The position numbers were made by a program, and so were the translations under genes. The notes below the pieces were generated by a model. The model made no database searches. It was not told the DNA's origin and saw only the letters and a program-made list of their open reading frames with translations. A DNA stretch of 64,000 nt. It comes from Azophilus sp965116165 (GTDB lineage Bacteria > Pseudomonadota > Gammaproteobacteria > Pseudomonadales > Azotimanducaceae). Numbering within the stretch: the first letter of the stretch is position 1; the number at the start of each line of letters is the position of its first letter. Below, piece after piece: positions 17,744-28,854 of the stretch. The stretch lies in contig OZ220484.1 in assembly GCA_965116165.1 (NCBI GenBank), positions 1,612,001-1,676,000 on the forward strand, in the 5' to 3' direction.

Positions 17744-17906
17744 GCAGATCGTTGAGATCATCATAAATATTCATGGACTGCTGCTAATGCGTGACGACTA
17801 TGGGCCAACCAAGCAGAGACAGTTTCTGGAAACTGTCCTTGTACCGGCGGTAACGAAGCCGGTCTAAAGTCTCGAGGAACTAGATGCCCTACCAATTCTC
17901 CCCACT
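17744..17906 (+). repeat. Duplicate of the TetR gene 3' end and downstream bases
   Basis: This 163-bp segment matches 31098-31261 with a handful of differences. It covers the last 41 codons of the regulator and 39 bp beyond the stop. Both copies end at the shared TCCCCACTT, after which unrelated gene fragments follow. Confidence 0.85.
17745..17867 (+). pseudogene. TetR-family regulator, C-terminal fragment
   Basis: The frame reads 'GLLLMRDDYGPTKQRQFLE' and ends 'VLVPAVTKPV' with TAA 17865-17867, matching the last 41 residues of the intact regulator at 30610-31221. No DNA-binding domain is present. Confidence 0.8.
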
Positions 17907-18391
17907 TCATCCGTCAGGACGGCGACGATGCCGTGGTTCACTACGGCGATGGCGACACGATTACCCTGCAGGGCATGTCGGCGGACTCCATTAACGCCAG
18001 CCATTTCATATTCGGCGCCTACGAACCCCCGCTTGCGAGCAGGCTCGCCCTGACCGGCGGTGAGAGCGACGACACCCTGGCGGGCGGCGGCGGCAACGAC
18101 GACCTGACTGGCGGCCGGGGCGACGATACATTCGTTTTCACCAACGACTCCTCAAGCAGTAACGATGTCGACACGATCCAAGATTTCGATCACTACGGGA
18201 ACAACGACACCATCCAACTTTCCGGCTTCACCGGCATAGATAACTACAGCGACCTCAAGGGCAGAATCGCCACGACATACAGTGGCGGAATTTCCACATT
18301 CATTAATCTGACGGATGTGGGCGGGGGCCGGATCGTGCTTGAAAACGTGACTTGGGCGGATTTGGATGCCGGGGACTTCGATTTCGGATAA
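17903..18391 (+). pseudogene. RTX/calcium-binding repeat protein, C-terminal fragment
   Basis: The frame opens abruptly at the duplication junction with 'FIRQDGDDAVVHYGDGDTITL' and 'ASHFIF', then glycine-aspartate nonapeptides: 'LTGGESDDTLAGGGGNDDL' and 'GGRGDDTFVF'. These are the Ca-binding parallel beta-roll repeats of secreted RTX proteins. There is no start codon or upstream coding part. It is the tail of a secreted protein carried in by rearrangement. Confidence 0.65.
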
Positions 18392-19017
18392 TTTGGACAA
18401 ACCCTGATTGAGTCCGCCCCCGGGTTTTCCGGGCTCCGGCATGTCCTGCGGCACCCGCGGGATCTGCCCGCTGCGGCAAGCAGGCGCTACGCTCGTATGA
18501 GCGGTGAAATTCCGGGCTATGCTTGGGCGTAAGGATCACCTTCTTGAGTTCAAACTCTTGTTTCCCCGCCACCTCGCACATGACCCCAATGTCGAGACGT
18601 TTGGGCGCGATGCTATCCCGCGAGAGTCTTCTGCGGCGCAGGCTCTTAGCGCGCCACGATCCGGTTGCAATGGCTGAAGCTGGCTGCGCGTGTGCGGATC
18701 ACCGTACGCAAGGTCTGGCTGTCGTTCTCCGAGCGCTGCCCCCGTGCGGAGGCCTTTGGAGGAAAGCCTTGGAGCGCCTGCGTATCCATCTGCCTTGGCA
18801 AATAACCGGGCAAGCGCCCTTCGCATGCCCTTTTTCTCGCATGCCCTTTTTCCCGGCGAGTTCTCTCGCCAGGGGTGTTTCTCGCTCTGCATCCGTACAA
18901 GGAATGGCTGCCGAAACGCTGCGAAAACGACCGTTTCGACTCTTGCCGCCATCCATCCGGCGCCTTGGATCAAGGGGGGCTCATCCCAAAAGCCGCCCGC
19001 AACGACAAATTGGGCCT
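18392..19017. other. 626-bp stretch without a recognisable gene
   Basis: No frame here shows a family motif or a plausible ribosome site. A direct repeat CGCATGCCCTTTTTC occurs twice around 18823-18852. The stretch ends where the tesB tail duplicate begins at 19018. Confidence 0.5.
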
Positions 19018-19359
19018 ATCTGGTACCGCTCGAAGAAAAAGCTGGGTGATGACCCGTTGAGGCACCAGTGCCTGCTGGCCTACGTATCGGACGTGGGTTT
19101 TCTCAGTACGAGCAACATGCCCCACGGCAAATCCTTCACGACAGGCCTGATGATGGCTAGCATCGATCACTCCCTTTGGTTCCACCGCTCGTTCAATTTC
19201 GAAGACTGGATACTGATCGCCATGGAAAGCCCGGTATCCGCAGGTTCCCGGGGCTTCATCCGCGCCAGCATGTTCACACAGGACGGCACCCTAATCGGCT
19301 CTGCCGCCCAAGAAGGTCTCATTCGCGACATCGGACGGTTGGGGTCAGGCGGTGTTTAG
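19018..19359 (+). pseudogene. tesB 3' fragment (duplicate)
   Basis: From 'IWYRSKKKLGDDPLRHQ' to the stop, this repeats residues about 181-293 of the thioesterase at 14852-15733, with only scattered base changes. It lacks the first hot-dog domain. Its final codons are fused to TAGCCCGGACAATT, a motif that also adjoins two other gene ends. Confidence 0.9.
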
Positions 19360-19418
19360 CCCGGACAATTCTCTGTATGTTCCTGTCAGACTGCATCTTT
19401 GACAGGTGAGAGTACGCG

Positions 19419-20408
19419 TCACGTCCGTGTCTCTCGCCTTTCTCCCGCGAAGGCGTTCCGCAAGACCTGAGCATACTCCTGACGTGTGCGCACCTTGAAC
19501 TCGTTCCCTTCCGGGAGTATGATGTCGCCGCCATGCGGACACTGCGGAAACACGTGTAGCTCCACCGGCACGCCCGCTCGGACTAGGCCGCGGGCGAACT
19601 CGATGGCCTCGTCTCGGAACGAGTCCACATCGCCCACGCTCAGGTACGTGGGTGGGAAGTTCGAGTAGTCCTCTTCCACAGCAGGTGAAGCTTCCCCTGG
19701 GACCGTGTCGCCCTTCTCTCGCACTCTTGCGAGATAGAGATCCCACGCGGCCCGGTTGAGATCGCGCCCCCAGGTCCGGGAGTCCATCGAGAAATTGATC
19801 GACTCCGACTCGGAGCGGTGGTCGAGCATCGGGGTGTGGAGAAACTGGAAGGAGACTTTCGGTCCCGTTCCCTTGTTGGCCTCAAGGGCGGTACCGGTGG
19901 CAAACGGCCCGCCACCACTCAAGCCCCCGACCGCGAGCTTCGTTGCGACGAAGCCGGCGGGGCCATCTGGCTGGACGAGCCACTTCAGGGCGTTGTATCC
20001 GTCCTCGACTCCGTCTGGGAATGGATTCTCCGGCGCGAGTCTGTACTCGACGCTCACAACGACGCATCCCACCGCGTCGGCGACATGTCTCGCGAAGAAG
20101 TAGTCCAGCAGGTAGTTCCCGGCGACCAGCCCGCCGCCATGGAACCACAGGAGGCAAGGCACCCTCTCCGGTCTAGCTTCCGGGTGGAACACGACGACCG
20201 GGACACTGCCGAACGATTCGCTCGTCTCCATCAGCTCGACGTTGGGGTCTTGCTCGTGCAGCCTAACGAGCACTCTCTGGGTGTCATCGTCCAATCTCCC
20301 GCGTATGGCATCGACGAATGCGGTGTCCCATCGGGGTTGTGCAACCTCGTCCAGCACCTTCGCGATGTCGGGACGAACTCGAGCAATCAGGTCGTTGATG
20401 ATCTCCAC
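19419..20408 (-). CDS. Alpha/beta hydrolase of the hormone-sensitive lipase/acetyl-esterase family
   Basis: GTG 20408 has GAGGAG about 9 nt upstream. The 329-residue protein shows the HSL signature: oxyanion 'LLWFHGGGLVAGNYL' (His90-Gly93), 'VVVSVEYRLAPENPFPDGVED', nucleophile elbow GLSGGG (Ser164; commonly GDSAGG), and a C-terminal 'CPHGGD' with the catalytic His. It should hydrolyse esters in the cytoplasm. It stands alone between gene fragments and a broken TonB receptor. Confidence 0.9.
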   Translation of the reverse strand: MEIINDLIARVRPDIAKVLDEVAQPRWDTAFVDAIRGRLDDDTQRVLVRLHEQDPNVELMETSESFGSVPVVVFHPEARPERVPCLLWFHGGGLVAGNYLLDYFFARHVADAVGCVVVSVEYRLAPENPFPDGVEDGYNALKWLVQPDGPAGFVATKLAVGGLSGGGPFATGTALEANKGTGPKVSFQFLHTPMLDHRSESESINFSMDSRTWGRDLNRAAWDLYLARVREKGDTVPGEASPAVEEDYSNFPPTYLSVGDVDSFRDEAIEFARGLVRAGVPVELHVFPQCPHGGDIILPEGNEFKVRTRQEYAQVLRNAFAGERRETRT

Positions 20409-20501
20409 ACTCAGCTCGCTCCTCTTCGAATCACGCGTTTTGTGGCGCAGTGTGCTTGATGCTATCTCGTCAACCTATTTCAGGCAAGGACCGGTTCTTC
20501 T

Positions 20502-21723
20502 TCAAAAGTTATATTCAAACTCGACGGAAAATGTGCGACCTAGGCCAATATAAGCGATGCTGTCCGCCGGAACAGCGGCGTTAGTACCGGTGCCGGAACC
20601 AGTATTGGGACTAGCACCGCCATTGTTCAACGTATACTCGTCAGCCAAGTTTCGGCCAACCAGAGCAACAGAGTAGGTATCATCAAGACTGGAAAGGCGA
20701 ACAGCTGCGTTTATTTTGGTATAGCTATCCTGTCTTGTGTTCGGCTGTCGGGTTGTGCCTGTCTCATACCCATCGCTGTAGATCGCATCTACCGCCAGGC
20801 CGAGTCGGACGTTACTTAGTTCCTGCTCATAGAAGAAGCCAAGGTTTGCGCCGAATTCCGCAGCCAGATTCAAAGGTTCTCCACTTAGATCCTGACTGTT
20901 AAACGCGCCGGTCACCGGTGCGTAATCCAAGTTGCAACCCTGCGCAATGGTTTGTCCGGTCCAACATGGCGACACGAACTCTTTAAATTCGCTATCGAGA
21001 TAGGTAATCGCGCCTCGAACTTGCAGGCCATCTGCGGGGGTCACCCAAACAAAATCCACTTCGACACCTGAAATCTCCGCTCCGGCCACATTGACTGTGA
21101 AGAGAGAAATCGTCGTCGGATCATATCGACTCAATTGCAGCTCATCAAAGTCATAATCAAAGTCATAATCAAAGTCATAATCAAAGACAGCCGCGTTGAG
21201 CTGTAAGGTGTTATTCAGCTTTGCCGAAGAACAGTGCCTGTGGCCCCTTGTATACCTGCACCGCTTGCATATATATCATTGCACTTTTTTGCATTAGCAA
21301 CGAGCCCATTTGCATATCATCAACTACTAGGGAAACCGCCTGTTCAATCGCTGGGTGTGCCGCACCTGAACCAATGCCGCGCAAAAAGAGGATCCCGCCC
21401 GCGGGATTTCCCTGGCCGTGCGATATGAGACCGGGCGTAAAGTCAGCGATATCCTCCACCGATTCGATGGAAAAATCAGAAATGGTTCTTGCCGAGAGGG
21501 CCGAAATGACCACTGGCGTGTCCTGGAGTAATTCTTCCCGTTTTCTCGCAGTGACGACAATTTCTTCAATCACATTCGCACTCTCGGCGCGAACGGATTG
21601 GGCCGTGAGCAGGGTTGAGGTCGAGGACAACAAAGCAATTGTGAGCGAGGCCGTGGCAAGTCGGGTGTGACCCGAGCGGGGCTCCCGACACAGTTGGTTG
21701 GGTTGGGTTGAAAGTAGGTTCAG
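20502..21723 (-). pseudogene. TonB-dependent receptor with large internal deletion
   Basis: The upstream half (21723 to about 21218) encodes a signal peptide, 'IEEIVVTARKREELLQDTPVV' and the plug up to 'VYKGPQALFFGK'. The downstream half (about 21217 to 20502) encodes only the last barrel strands, 'LNNTLQLNAAVF' to 'SVEFEYNF'. About 350 residues are missing and the join is out of frame (GCTGAATAA). The expected start is CTG 21723 after GGAGAG, possibly a mutated ATG. IS3 copy 1 sits 35 bp upstream and separates the gene from its promoter region. Closest relative in the window is the receptor at 1369. Confidence 0.85.
21146..21186. repeat. 12-bp tandem repeat encoding Asp-Tyr-Asp-Phe units
   Basis: CAAAGTCATAAT is repeated three times plus a partial unit. 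On the complement it encodes repeated DYDF in what was a barrel strand next to the deletion point. Confidence 0.85.
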
Positions 21724-21758
21724 TTCGTCTCTCCAGATTTGTCTGCGCCAATCGACAC

Positions 21759-23257
21759 TGAGGTGGTCCTGGTTCGTTGGACAGTCCGAGGGCGAGAATA
21801 AGGTGTACTCCGAGTGGTTCTGAGCCCTCGGTGAATAGAACGTGCCGACCCGGCGGGACGATGTCAACGGCATCGTCGACGCGGCTGCGGCCGTCGTTGT
21901 GAAGAGCCGGTCGGTGACGACCGGAAGTACCCTTCCGGTCGTCGCTAACCAATGCGCCGCGGCACTCGCCGTGTCACCCGAAGGGGCGCAACGCAGTGGA
22001 GCAGCCGCGTAGCGGCTTGACGCGGCGAGGGCCGTGGCGTTCCCGGCACGCATGTTCCCCGGCTGGTTCACGCGGCCTCTCCCAAGGTGCCCCGGTAGAC
22101 ATCGCCGGGCGTCCGGCCGCCCAGCGACGAATGCGGACGCAGTTCGCCATAGAAGCTGAACCAAGAACCGATGACGCGCTCGGCGTCGCGGCCATCCGCC
22201 AGCTCGTGCAGGTACACGGCCTCGTACTTCAGCGAGCGCCACAACCGCTCGATGAAGATGTTGTCGAGGTAGCGACCGCGGCCGTCCATGGAACAGAGCG
22301 CGCCAGCGGCGCGCACCCTGTCGGTGAACGCGGTGCTGGTGAACTGCGCGCCCTGGTCCGTGTTGAAGATCTGCGGGGTGCCGTAGCGCAGCGCCGCATC
22401 CAGCGCCTCGACACAGAAGGCACTGTCCATGGTGTTCGACAGCCGCCACGACAGGACGTGGCGGCTGGCCCAGTCCATCACGGCCACCAGGTAGAAAAAG
22501 CCCCGCGCAACAGGAACGTAGGTGATGTCGGCGCACCACACCTGGTCCGGGCGGTCGATCACCAGATCGCGCAGCAGGTATGGGTACACGCGGTGCTCCG
22601 GGTTGGCCACGCTGGTGCGCGGCTTCCGGTAAACCGCCTCCATGCCCATCAGCCGCATCAGCCGGCGCACCCGGTGCCGTCCGGCGACTACGCCTTCGCG
22701 GCGCAGGTGCCGCGCCATCTGCCGGCTGCCGTAGAACGGGTGCTCCAGATGCAGTTCGTCCAGGCGGCGCATCAGCGCCAGGTTGTCCGCGCTCTCGCCC
22801 AGCGGCTCGTAGTACTGCGACGAACGGCTCACGCCCAGCAGCGCGCACTGCCGGGACAGCGACAGCCCGCAGCCGCGGTCGACCAGCGCGGCACGCTCCG
22901 CACGGCTCAGCGCTCCAACCCGCGCAGAAAAAAATCCCGTTCCACCGTCAGCTCGCCGATCTTCGCGTGCAGGTTGCGGATCGTCGCCTCGTGCTCCCCG
23001 TCGCGCCTCGATCCCGGTTGCGAGAACACCTCCTCGAGGCCCTCCACGGCCTGACGCTTCCAGGCGCTCACCTGGTTCGGGTGCACCTCGTAGCGCGCCG
23101 CGATCGCCTGCACCGTGTCCCGCTCCCGCAGCGCCTCCAGCGCCACGCGCTTCTTGAACTCCGCCGTGAAACGGCGCCTCTTCCTGGTCATTCCAGTGTC
23201 TCCTCTCGACACCGGAGTACACCTTAGCGACCTGTCCAAAAAAGTGGGACCACCTCA
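21759..23257 (-). mobile_element. IS3-family insertion sequence, copy 1
   Basis: A 1499-bp element with ends TGAGGTGGTCC and GGACCACCTCA, each followed inward by TTGGACAG and then AAGGTGTACTCCG. It is flanked by ACAC on both sides (4-bp duplication; the other three copies have 3 bp). It carries overlapping orfA/orfB and about 300 bp of non-coding DNA behind orfB. It lies between the start of a broken TonB gene and its likely promoter. Confidence 0.95.
22068..23191 (-). CDS. IS3-family transposase OrfAB (orfA plus frameshifted orfB), copy 1
   Basis: OrfA (22907-23191, 94 residues) starts MTRKRRRFTAEFKKRVALEA and holds the helix-turn-helix and a leucine-rich C-terminus. OrfB overlaps it in the -1 frame. 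The junction is a run of seven T (complement of 22928-22934), a typical -1 slippage site, giving a 374-residue fusion. OrfB has the DDE integrase core: 'WCADITYVPV' (first Asp), 'IFNTDQGAQFTS' (second Asp), 'YLDNIFIERLWRSLKYE' (Glu). It catalyses excision and insertion of the element. All four copies in the window appear intact. Confidence 0.93.
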
Positions 23258-23348
23258 ACACATTACCGCAAATATGTATCATTGTAACCTAGCATCTGTC
23301 AGCGAGCATCCATTCAGCAATCGTTGACAAGGACTGGAGAGCAGAGCC

Positions 23349-24200
23349 GTGAGTAAAGGGCTAAAAGCCGCTCCGTGGGAGAAGATCCACCGTGAACTGG
23401 GGGTGAGCGCTCTTGATTTCGACGACAGGCCGCCCGGCACCTTTGTCGAGATCTATGCCGAGTCGATTCCGACTAACACCGCCTTACGTTACTACGATCG
23501 TGACATCAGCTACGCTGAACTGAACGTGCTGGCCAATCGACTGGCCAACGCCTTGGTCTCGCTGGGCGTCGGCCCAGGTGAGGTGATCGGCGTGCACATG
23601 CCGAACATCCCCCAATACGTGATCACGCTGATCGCAGCATCAAAAATCGGCGTGGCCTTGTCAGGCGTGTCTCCACTGCTTGCACCAGCGGAACTGACCC
23701 GTCAGATCGACGATGCTGGCATCAAGGTGCTGCTTTCCCTCAACGATCTGGCGAATTCAACCCTAGCCAGCCTCGGCCGTCTGCCTGCCTGTGTCACCGC
23801 CGTTGTCATTACCGGCGCCAACGACCTGCGCCAACCCGAAGCATTGCAACTGCCCGACCTGCCGGGTGTTGCCTGCCATACGTATCTGGGCATAACGAGC
23901 GATGCGAGCTCAGCGTACCAACAGTCGCAACTGCCACCCGATCATGTTTTGCTGATTCAATACACGGGCGGAACGACAGGCCCGTCCAAGGGTGCCCAGC
24001 TCACGCTCAGGGGCTGCATGCACAATGCCGAGGTCAACCAGGTTTACAGCTCCTGGGAGATCGGAGATTTCGCAGTCAATGCGTCCCCGTTGTTTCACAT
24101 CGCCGGAATGATGATGGCGATGATGGCGATCCGATCCGGGGCTTGCTATCTGCTGGTTCCGGATGCGCGTGTCATAGACTACTTCCGCCGGCGTGAATTC
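23349..24200 (+). pseudogene. AMP-dependent acyl-CoA synthetase, N-terminal part only
   Basis: GTG 23349 follows GGAGAGCAG. About 283 residues are clearly an adenylate-forming enzyme: 'ALRYYDRDISYAELNVLANRLA', 'GVHMPNIPQYVITLIAASKIG', and the P-loop-like 'LIQYTGGTTGPSKGAQLT'. The sequence then breaks off at about 24200, before the YGxTE-type and hinge motifs. Beyond the break lies an unrelated gene fragment on the other strand. The product would lack the catalytic C-terminal domain, so it is taken as broken. Confidence 0.85.
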
Positions 24201-24515
24201 AACACCGCCTGGCGTTATGACATCGAGAGCCCAGCCTGATACCCGCCAAGATGAGTTATCGGAAATTTCGGGACGCTCATAGTTGAACAGTGCCGAACCA
24301 TCTCCTGGAAAGTAAAGCACAGTGGCCTCTGCGTAACCCTGGTTGGGACGGTTGGCAACGCGAATAATCCCGCCTGCCGTTTTACCGGAGGAGGTTTTGC
24401 CTGCGTAGTAAAACAGGTTGGACTCGCTGAAGTTCGATGCCGGTTGAACCTCGTGAGGATAATCATCATCCGCGCAGAGGTTGCCGACGATGGCAATGTC
24501 TAAAGGTTGTGTCAT
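24201..24515 (-). pseudogene. N-terminal fragment of a DUF7064/7065-like protein
   Basis: ATG 24515 has GAGGAAA upstream. The first 100 or so residues read MTQPLDIAIVGNLCADDDYP, 'ESNLFYYAG', 'VANRPNQGYAEATVLYFP' and 'ALFNYERPEIS', a pattern I associate with the CrtC-like DUF7064/7065 group found in lipid- or steroid-catabolism regions. The rest is lost at the junction with the acyl-CoA ligase near 24200. The family call is from memory and is tentative. Confidence 0.45.
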
Positions 24516-26239
24516 AGAGCGATTTCCTCAGAAGTGGCTAAGCGGCAGCGACTATCAGGCTGCTGCCTTCCCACCGCAGCATTCTTGCAGCACTAATGAC
24601 AAGGGAGAGGAGTTTACACATTCTTGATACAAAATACGATTGCTGTATTATCTATCATACATTCTTGGAGATGGGTATGACTGACTTTGACACGATAATA
24701 GAAGGTGGATTCGTCATCGATGGCACCGGGTCTCCAGGTGGTGTAGTGGATATAGGCATTGCTGGCGGGAAAATCCTCGAGGTCGGTTCGCTCAAGAATC
24801 GATTAGCGACGACAAGGATCAACGCTGAGGGCTCACTAGTCGCCCCAGGGCATATTTGTCCGCACTCCCACTACGATGTGCAGATTTTCTGGGATCCGTC
24901 ATTGTCGACGGTTGCCGAGAACGGCTGTACGACCGTAGTGAATGCGAATTGCGGATTTGGGATTGCTCCTGCCAGGAAACAAGACCAAGAACGTACGATG
25001 GCTATGCTCTCTACGACGGAGCAAGTACCGGTCGTCGTTCAACGCGCAGCGCTTGCATGGGATTGGGAGACATTCCCTGAGTTCCTAGAACGGATACGCA
25101 GCACACCCAAGGGTGTCAATGTCTACACCTACTTGCCGCTAAATCCGCTTCTGATCTATGTGATGGGCATTGATGCAGCAAAAAGCCGCCAACCCAACGA
25201 TGACGAAATTGCGCAGATGCATCGTTTGACTAATGAAGCGATGGATGCGGGCGCTATCGGTATCTCTATGTCGGTGATGGGTGAATCAGGTAACACACAT
25301 GTAGATTTCGACGGTACCTGCATGCCCACAGATCGCTTGACCATCGACTCGGTTTTGAAGATCGGCCAAGCCCTCATCGATCGAGGTGAAGGTGTAATCC
25401 AGATGCTTTCTCAAATCTTCCATTTCGGCGATCGGTCTTTCACCGAACAAATGGCTGAAGCATGCCACGGTAGTGGCGTTCGCGTTCTGCACAATACGTT
25501 TATAACATCAGATGCGGACCCGGAAGGCGTTCAGAAGGATCTAGCATGGATCCGTGGCTTGAGAGCACGTGGATTGGATGTCATCTCGCCTTGCCGGATA
25601 AACAGAGCATGGGTGGAAGCAGACATCAATCAGCTCGATACTGCGGGAGGTCAGTACCCTAGCATCAGACGACTGTCTGCTTGTCAGTCTGATCAAGAAA
25701 CCATGTCTCTGATTTCAGACCCCGAATTTGTCCAAGAATTCTCGGATGAGTATGCCGAAATGGATGCAGCCCAGGCGGCAATCAGTCTGGACAATCAAAT
25801 TGTGATAGATGTGGGTAAGAATGCTCAGCTACAGCAATTCGTTGGTAGACGACTTGGTGAGGTTGCCGAAAAGCGTGGCGAGTCGGTGGTGGAGGCGATG
25901 CTGGCGCTGGCGAGGGAATCAAACCTCGGCCTCAATGTTAAATCGGACCTTATCTCTTGTAGCACACCCGACCAAGCTGTGGAGGTGCTGCGAGAACCTT
26001 CGATCTATCCAAGCGGCTCCGACGGCGGCGCGCACACAAAGTCTTTTGATCATGCCAACTACCAAACAGATCTACTTGTCTGGGTATGTCGCGAACGCCA
26101 ACAGATGAGCTTGGAGGAAATGCACCACAACCTAAGCCTCAAGCAGGCAAGAGCGGTATCGATCATGGATCGCGGCGCAATCCTGCCTGGATTTTGGGCT
26201 GATGTCGTGGTTTATCGGTTGGAAGAATTGCACGTCAAC

Positions 26240-27738
26240 TGAGGTGGTCCTGGTTCGTTGGACAGTCCGAGGGCGAGAATAAGGTGTATTCCGAGTGGTT
26301 CTGAGCCCTCGGTGAATAGAACGTGCCGACCCGGCGGGACGATGTCAACGGCATCGTCGACGCGGCTGCGGCCGTCGTTGTGAAGAGCCGGTCGGTGACG
26401 ACCGGAAGTACCCTTCCGGTCGTCGCTAACCAATGCGCCGCGGCACTCGCCGTGTCACCCGAAGGGGCGCAACGCAGTGGAGCAGCCGCGTAGCGGCTTG
26501 ACGCGGCGAGGGCCGTGGCGTTCCCGGCACGCATGTTCCCCGGCTGGTTCACGCGGCCTCTCCCAAGGTGCCCCGGTAGACATCGCCGGGCGTCCGGCCG
26601 CCCAGCGACGAATGCGGACGCAGTTCGCCATAGAAGCTGAACCAAGAACCGATGACGCGCTCGGCGTCGCGGCCATCCGCCAGCTCGTGCAGGTACACGG
26701 CCTCGTACTTCAGCGAGCGCCACAACCGCTCGATGAAGATGTTGTCGAGGTAGCGACCGCGGCCGTCCATGGAACAGAGCGCGCCAGCGGCGCGCACCCT
26801 GTCGGTGAACGCGGTGCTGGTGAACTGCGCGCCCTGGTCCGTGTTGAAGATCTGCGGGGTGCCGTAGCGCAGCGCCGCATCCAGCGCCTCGACACAGAAG
26901 GCACTGTCCATGGTGTTCGACAGCCGCCACGACAGGACGTGGCGGCTGGCCCAGTCCATCACGGCCACCAGGTAGAAAAAGCCCCGCGCAACAGGAACGT
27001 AGGTGATGTCGGCGCACCACACCTGGTCCGGGCGGTCGATCACCAGATCGCGCAGCAGGTATGGGTACACGCGGTGCTCCGGGTTGGCCACGCTGGTGCG
27101 CGGCTTCCGGTAAACCGCCTCCATGCCCATCAGCCGCATCAGCCGGCGCACCCGGTGCCGTCCGGCGACTACGCCTTCGCGGCGCAGGTGCCGCGCCATC
27201 TGCCGGCTGCCGTAGAACGGGTGCTCCAGATGCAGTTCGTCCAGGCGGCGCATCAGCGCCAGGTTGTCCGCGCTCTCGCCCAGCGGCTCGTAGTACTGCG
27301 ACGAACGGCTCACGCCCAGCAGCGCGCACTGCCGGGACAGCGACAGCCCGCAGCCGCGGTCGACCAGCGCGGCACGCTCCGCACGGCTCAGCGCTCCAAC
27401 CCGCGCAGAAAAAAATCCCGTTCCACCGTCAGCTCGCCGATCTTCGCGTGCAGGTTGCGGATCGTCGCCTCGTGCTCCCCGTCGCGCCTCGATCCCGGTT
27501 GCGAGAACACCTCCTCGAGGCCCTCCACGGCCTGACGCTTCCAGGCGCTCACCTGGTTCGGGTGCACCTCGTAGCGCGCCGCGATCGCCTGCACCGTGTC
27601 CCGCTCCCGCAGCGCCTCCAGCGCCACGCGCTTCTTGAACTCCGCCGTGAAACGGCGCCTCTTCCTGGTCATTCCAGTGTCTCCTCTCGACACCGGAGTA
27701 CACCTTAGCGACCTGTCCAAAAAAGTGGGACCACCTCA
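26240..27738 (-). mobile_element. IS3-family insertion sequence, copy 2
   Basis: Same 1499-bp element as at 21759, with at least one base difference (GTATTCC instead of GTACTCC at about 26287). The 3-bp target duplication AAC flanks it. It interrupts the amidohydrolase gene near its 3' end. Confidence 0.96.
26549..27672 (-). CDS. IS3-family transposase OrfAB, copy 2
   Basis: Both frames (orfA 27388-27672 and the -1-frame orfB to 26549) and the seven-T slippage site match copy 1. All DDE residues are intact. Confidence 0.93.
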
Positions 27739-28854
27739 AACCTTGATCGGTATCAGATCGTGCACGATGCACCCGGTGGGGATTGGCGGCGAAAATCGGA
27801 TCCGGGGGGTTATCGATTAGTCATGGTGAACGGCGAGATCATCTGCGTGCAGGATCAAATTACCGACGCGACACCGGGTGTGCTCGGGCGCATCACCAAG
27901 GACAACCAAACTGAGGTTTCTGCAGCGCAGTAGACCTTTATCGACCCTTTACTGGCTCCTTTCCGACAATATGAACTACGAATACGATGCCGACCCCAGG
28001 GTGTTACAGGCATTCGGTAATAGCCTACCCCCTACCTCACTCAAACAGGAACTCGATAGTCGCGCCGTGTTTGCAACGCTGACTTATTACGCGACAGAAA
28101 AGTTAGCACTGATAGTTGGAGGTCGTCAGAGCTGGGATGAGAAACAGATAGATATCCCGGATTTCGGTTTATCTGGCGTCGACGAGGACTGGAGCGAGTT
28201 CATGTTTGATTTCACTGCCGACTACGCAATCGACGATCATCGATCGGTATATGTGCGCTTTGCTCGTGGTAGTCGCCCTGGTGGCTTCGATAGCGGCGAC
28301 CTGTCATTCGAGTCTGAGCAGGTGGATTCGTTCGAGATCGGCCTGAAGAGCCAGTGGTTTGACCGGCGACTTACATTTAACGGTGCGATCTTTACGTATG
28401 AGTACGACGATCAACAACGGAATACAACGATTGCCAGCCCCGACGGAACTTCCTTTACACGCCGAATCACTGCGATAACAGAATCAGAAGCTGATGGATT
28501 TGAACTCGAACTGCAGGCGGTACCGGTTCCCAATCTGTTCCTGAACCTAACCGTGGGTTACCTGGACGTTGAATACACGTCCTGGCTAGACTTCAACGCG
28601 GCGAATGAGCCAATTGATAAGAAAGCTTTGCCGGTTTACTACGCACCTGAGTGGACGTTCAGTGGTGCAGTTTCCTACGACATTGAAGTTAACAGTGACA
28701 TCGTTGGCCTCGTTACACCACAAGTCAGCGTCACCTACAAAGACGACTACTACACGCTTGCCGATGCCATCCCAAGCTCGTTTCAGGAAGGCTTCAGCCT
28801 AGTCAATGCGACAGTGCGATTCGAACACCCAAGCGGTCGGTACGCTCTGACCGT

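Larger units (their letters stand above)
24677..27933 (+). pseudogene. Amidohydrolase (N-acyl-D-amino-acid deacylase-like) split by IS3 copy 2
   Basis: ATG 24677 with GGAG 9 nt upstream opens 'MTDFDTIIEGGFVIDGTGSP' and the metal-binding 'PHSHYDVQIFWDP' of the amidohydrolase/D-aminoacylase group. Coding runs to 'VVYRLEELHVN', where IS3 copy 2 (26240-27738) enters. Removing the IS and one AAC duplicate restores the frame: 'LDRYQIVHDAPGGDWRRKS' to 'GVLGRITKDNQTEVSAAQ' and TAG 27931-27933. The gene was therefore intact until a recent insertion. The lost part is the C-terminal beta-sandwich tail of about 65 residues. Confidence 0.9.

Noticed and set aside
17395..17774. 127-codon minus-strand frame as a gene
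   Set aside because: It is composition-biased and out of frame with the protein-like 'VQVKSYTG...' fragment on the same strand, which shows family features.
18823..18852. CRISPR-like repeat
   Set aside because: Only two direct copies of CGCATGCCCTTTTTC lie side by side without spacers or cas genes.
22080..23054. Long plus-strand open frames inside each IS3 copy (352 and 215 codons)
   Set aside because: They are antisense shadows of the transposase frames, rich in Arg/Ala/Pro from GC-rich codon positions, and identical in all copies only because the IS is repeated.
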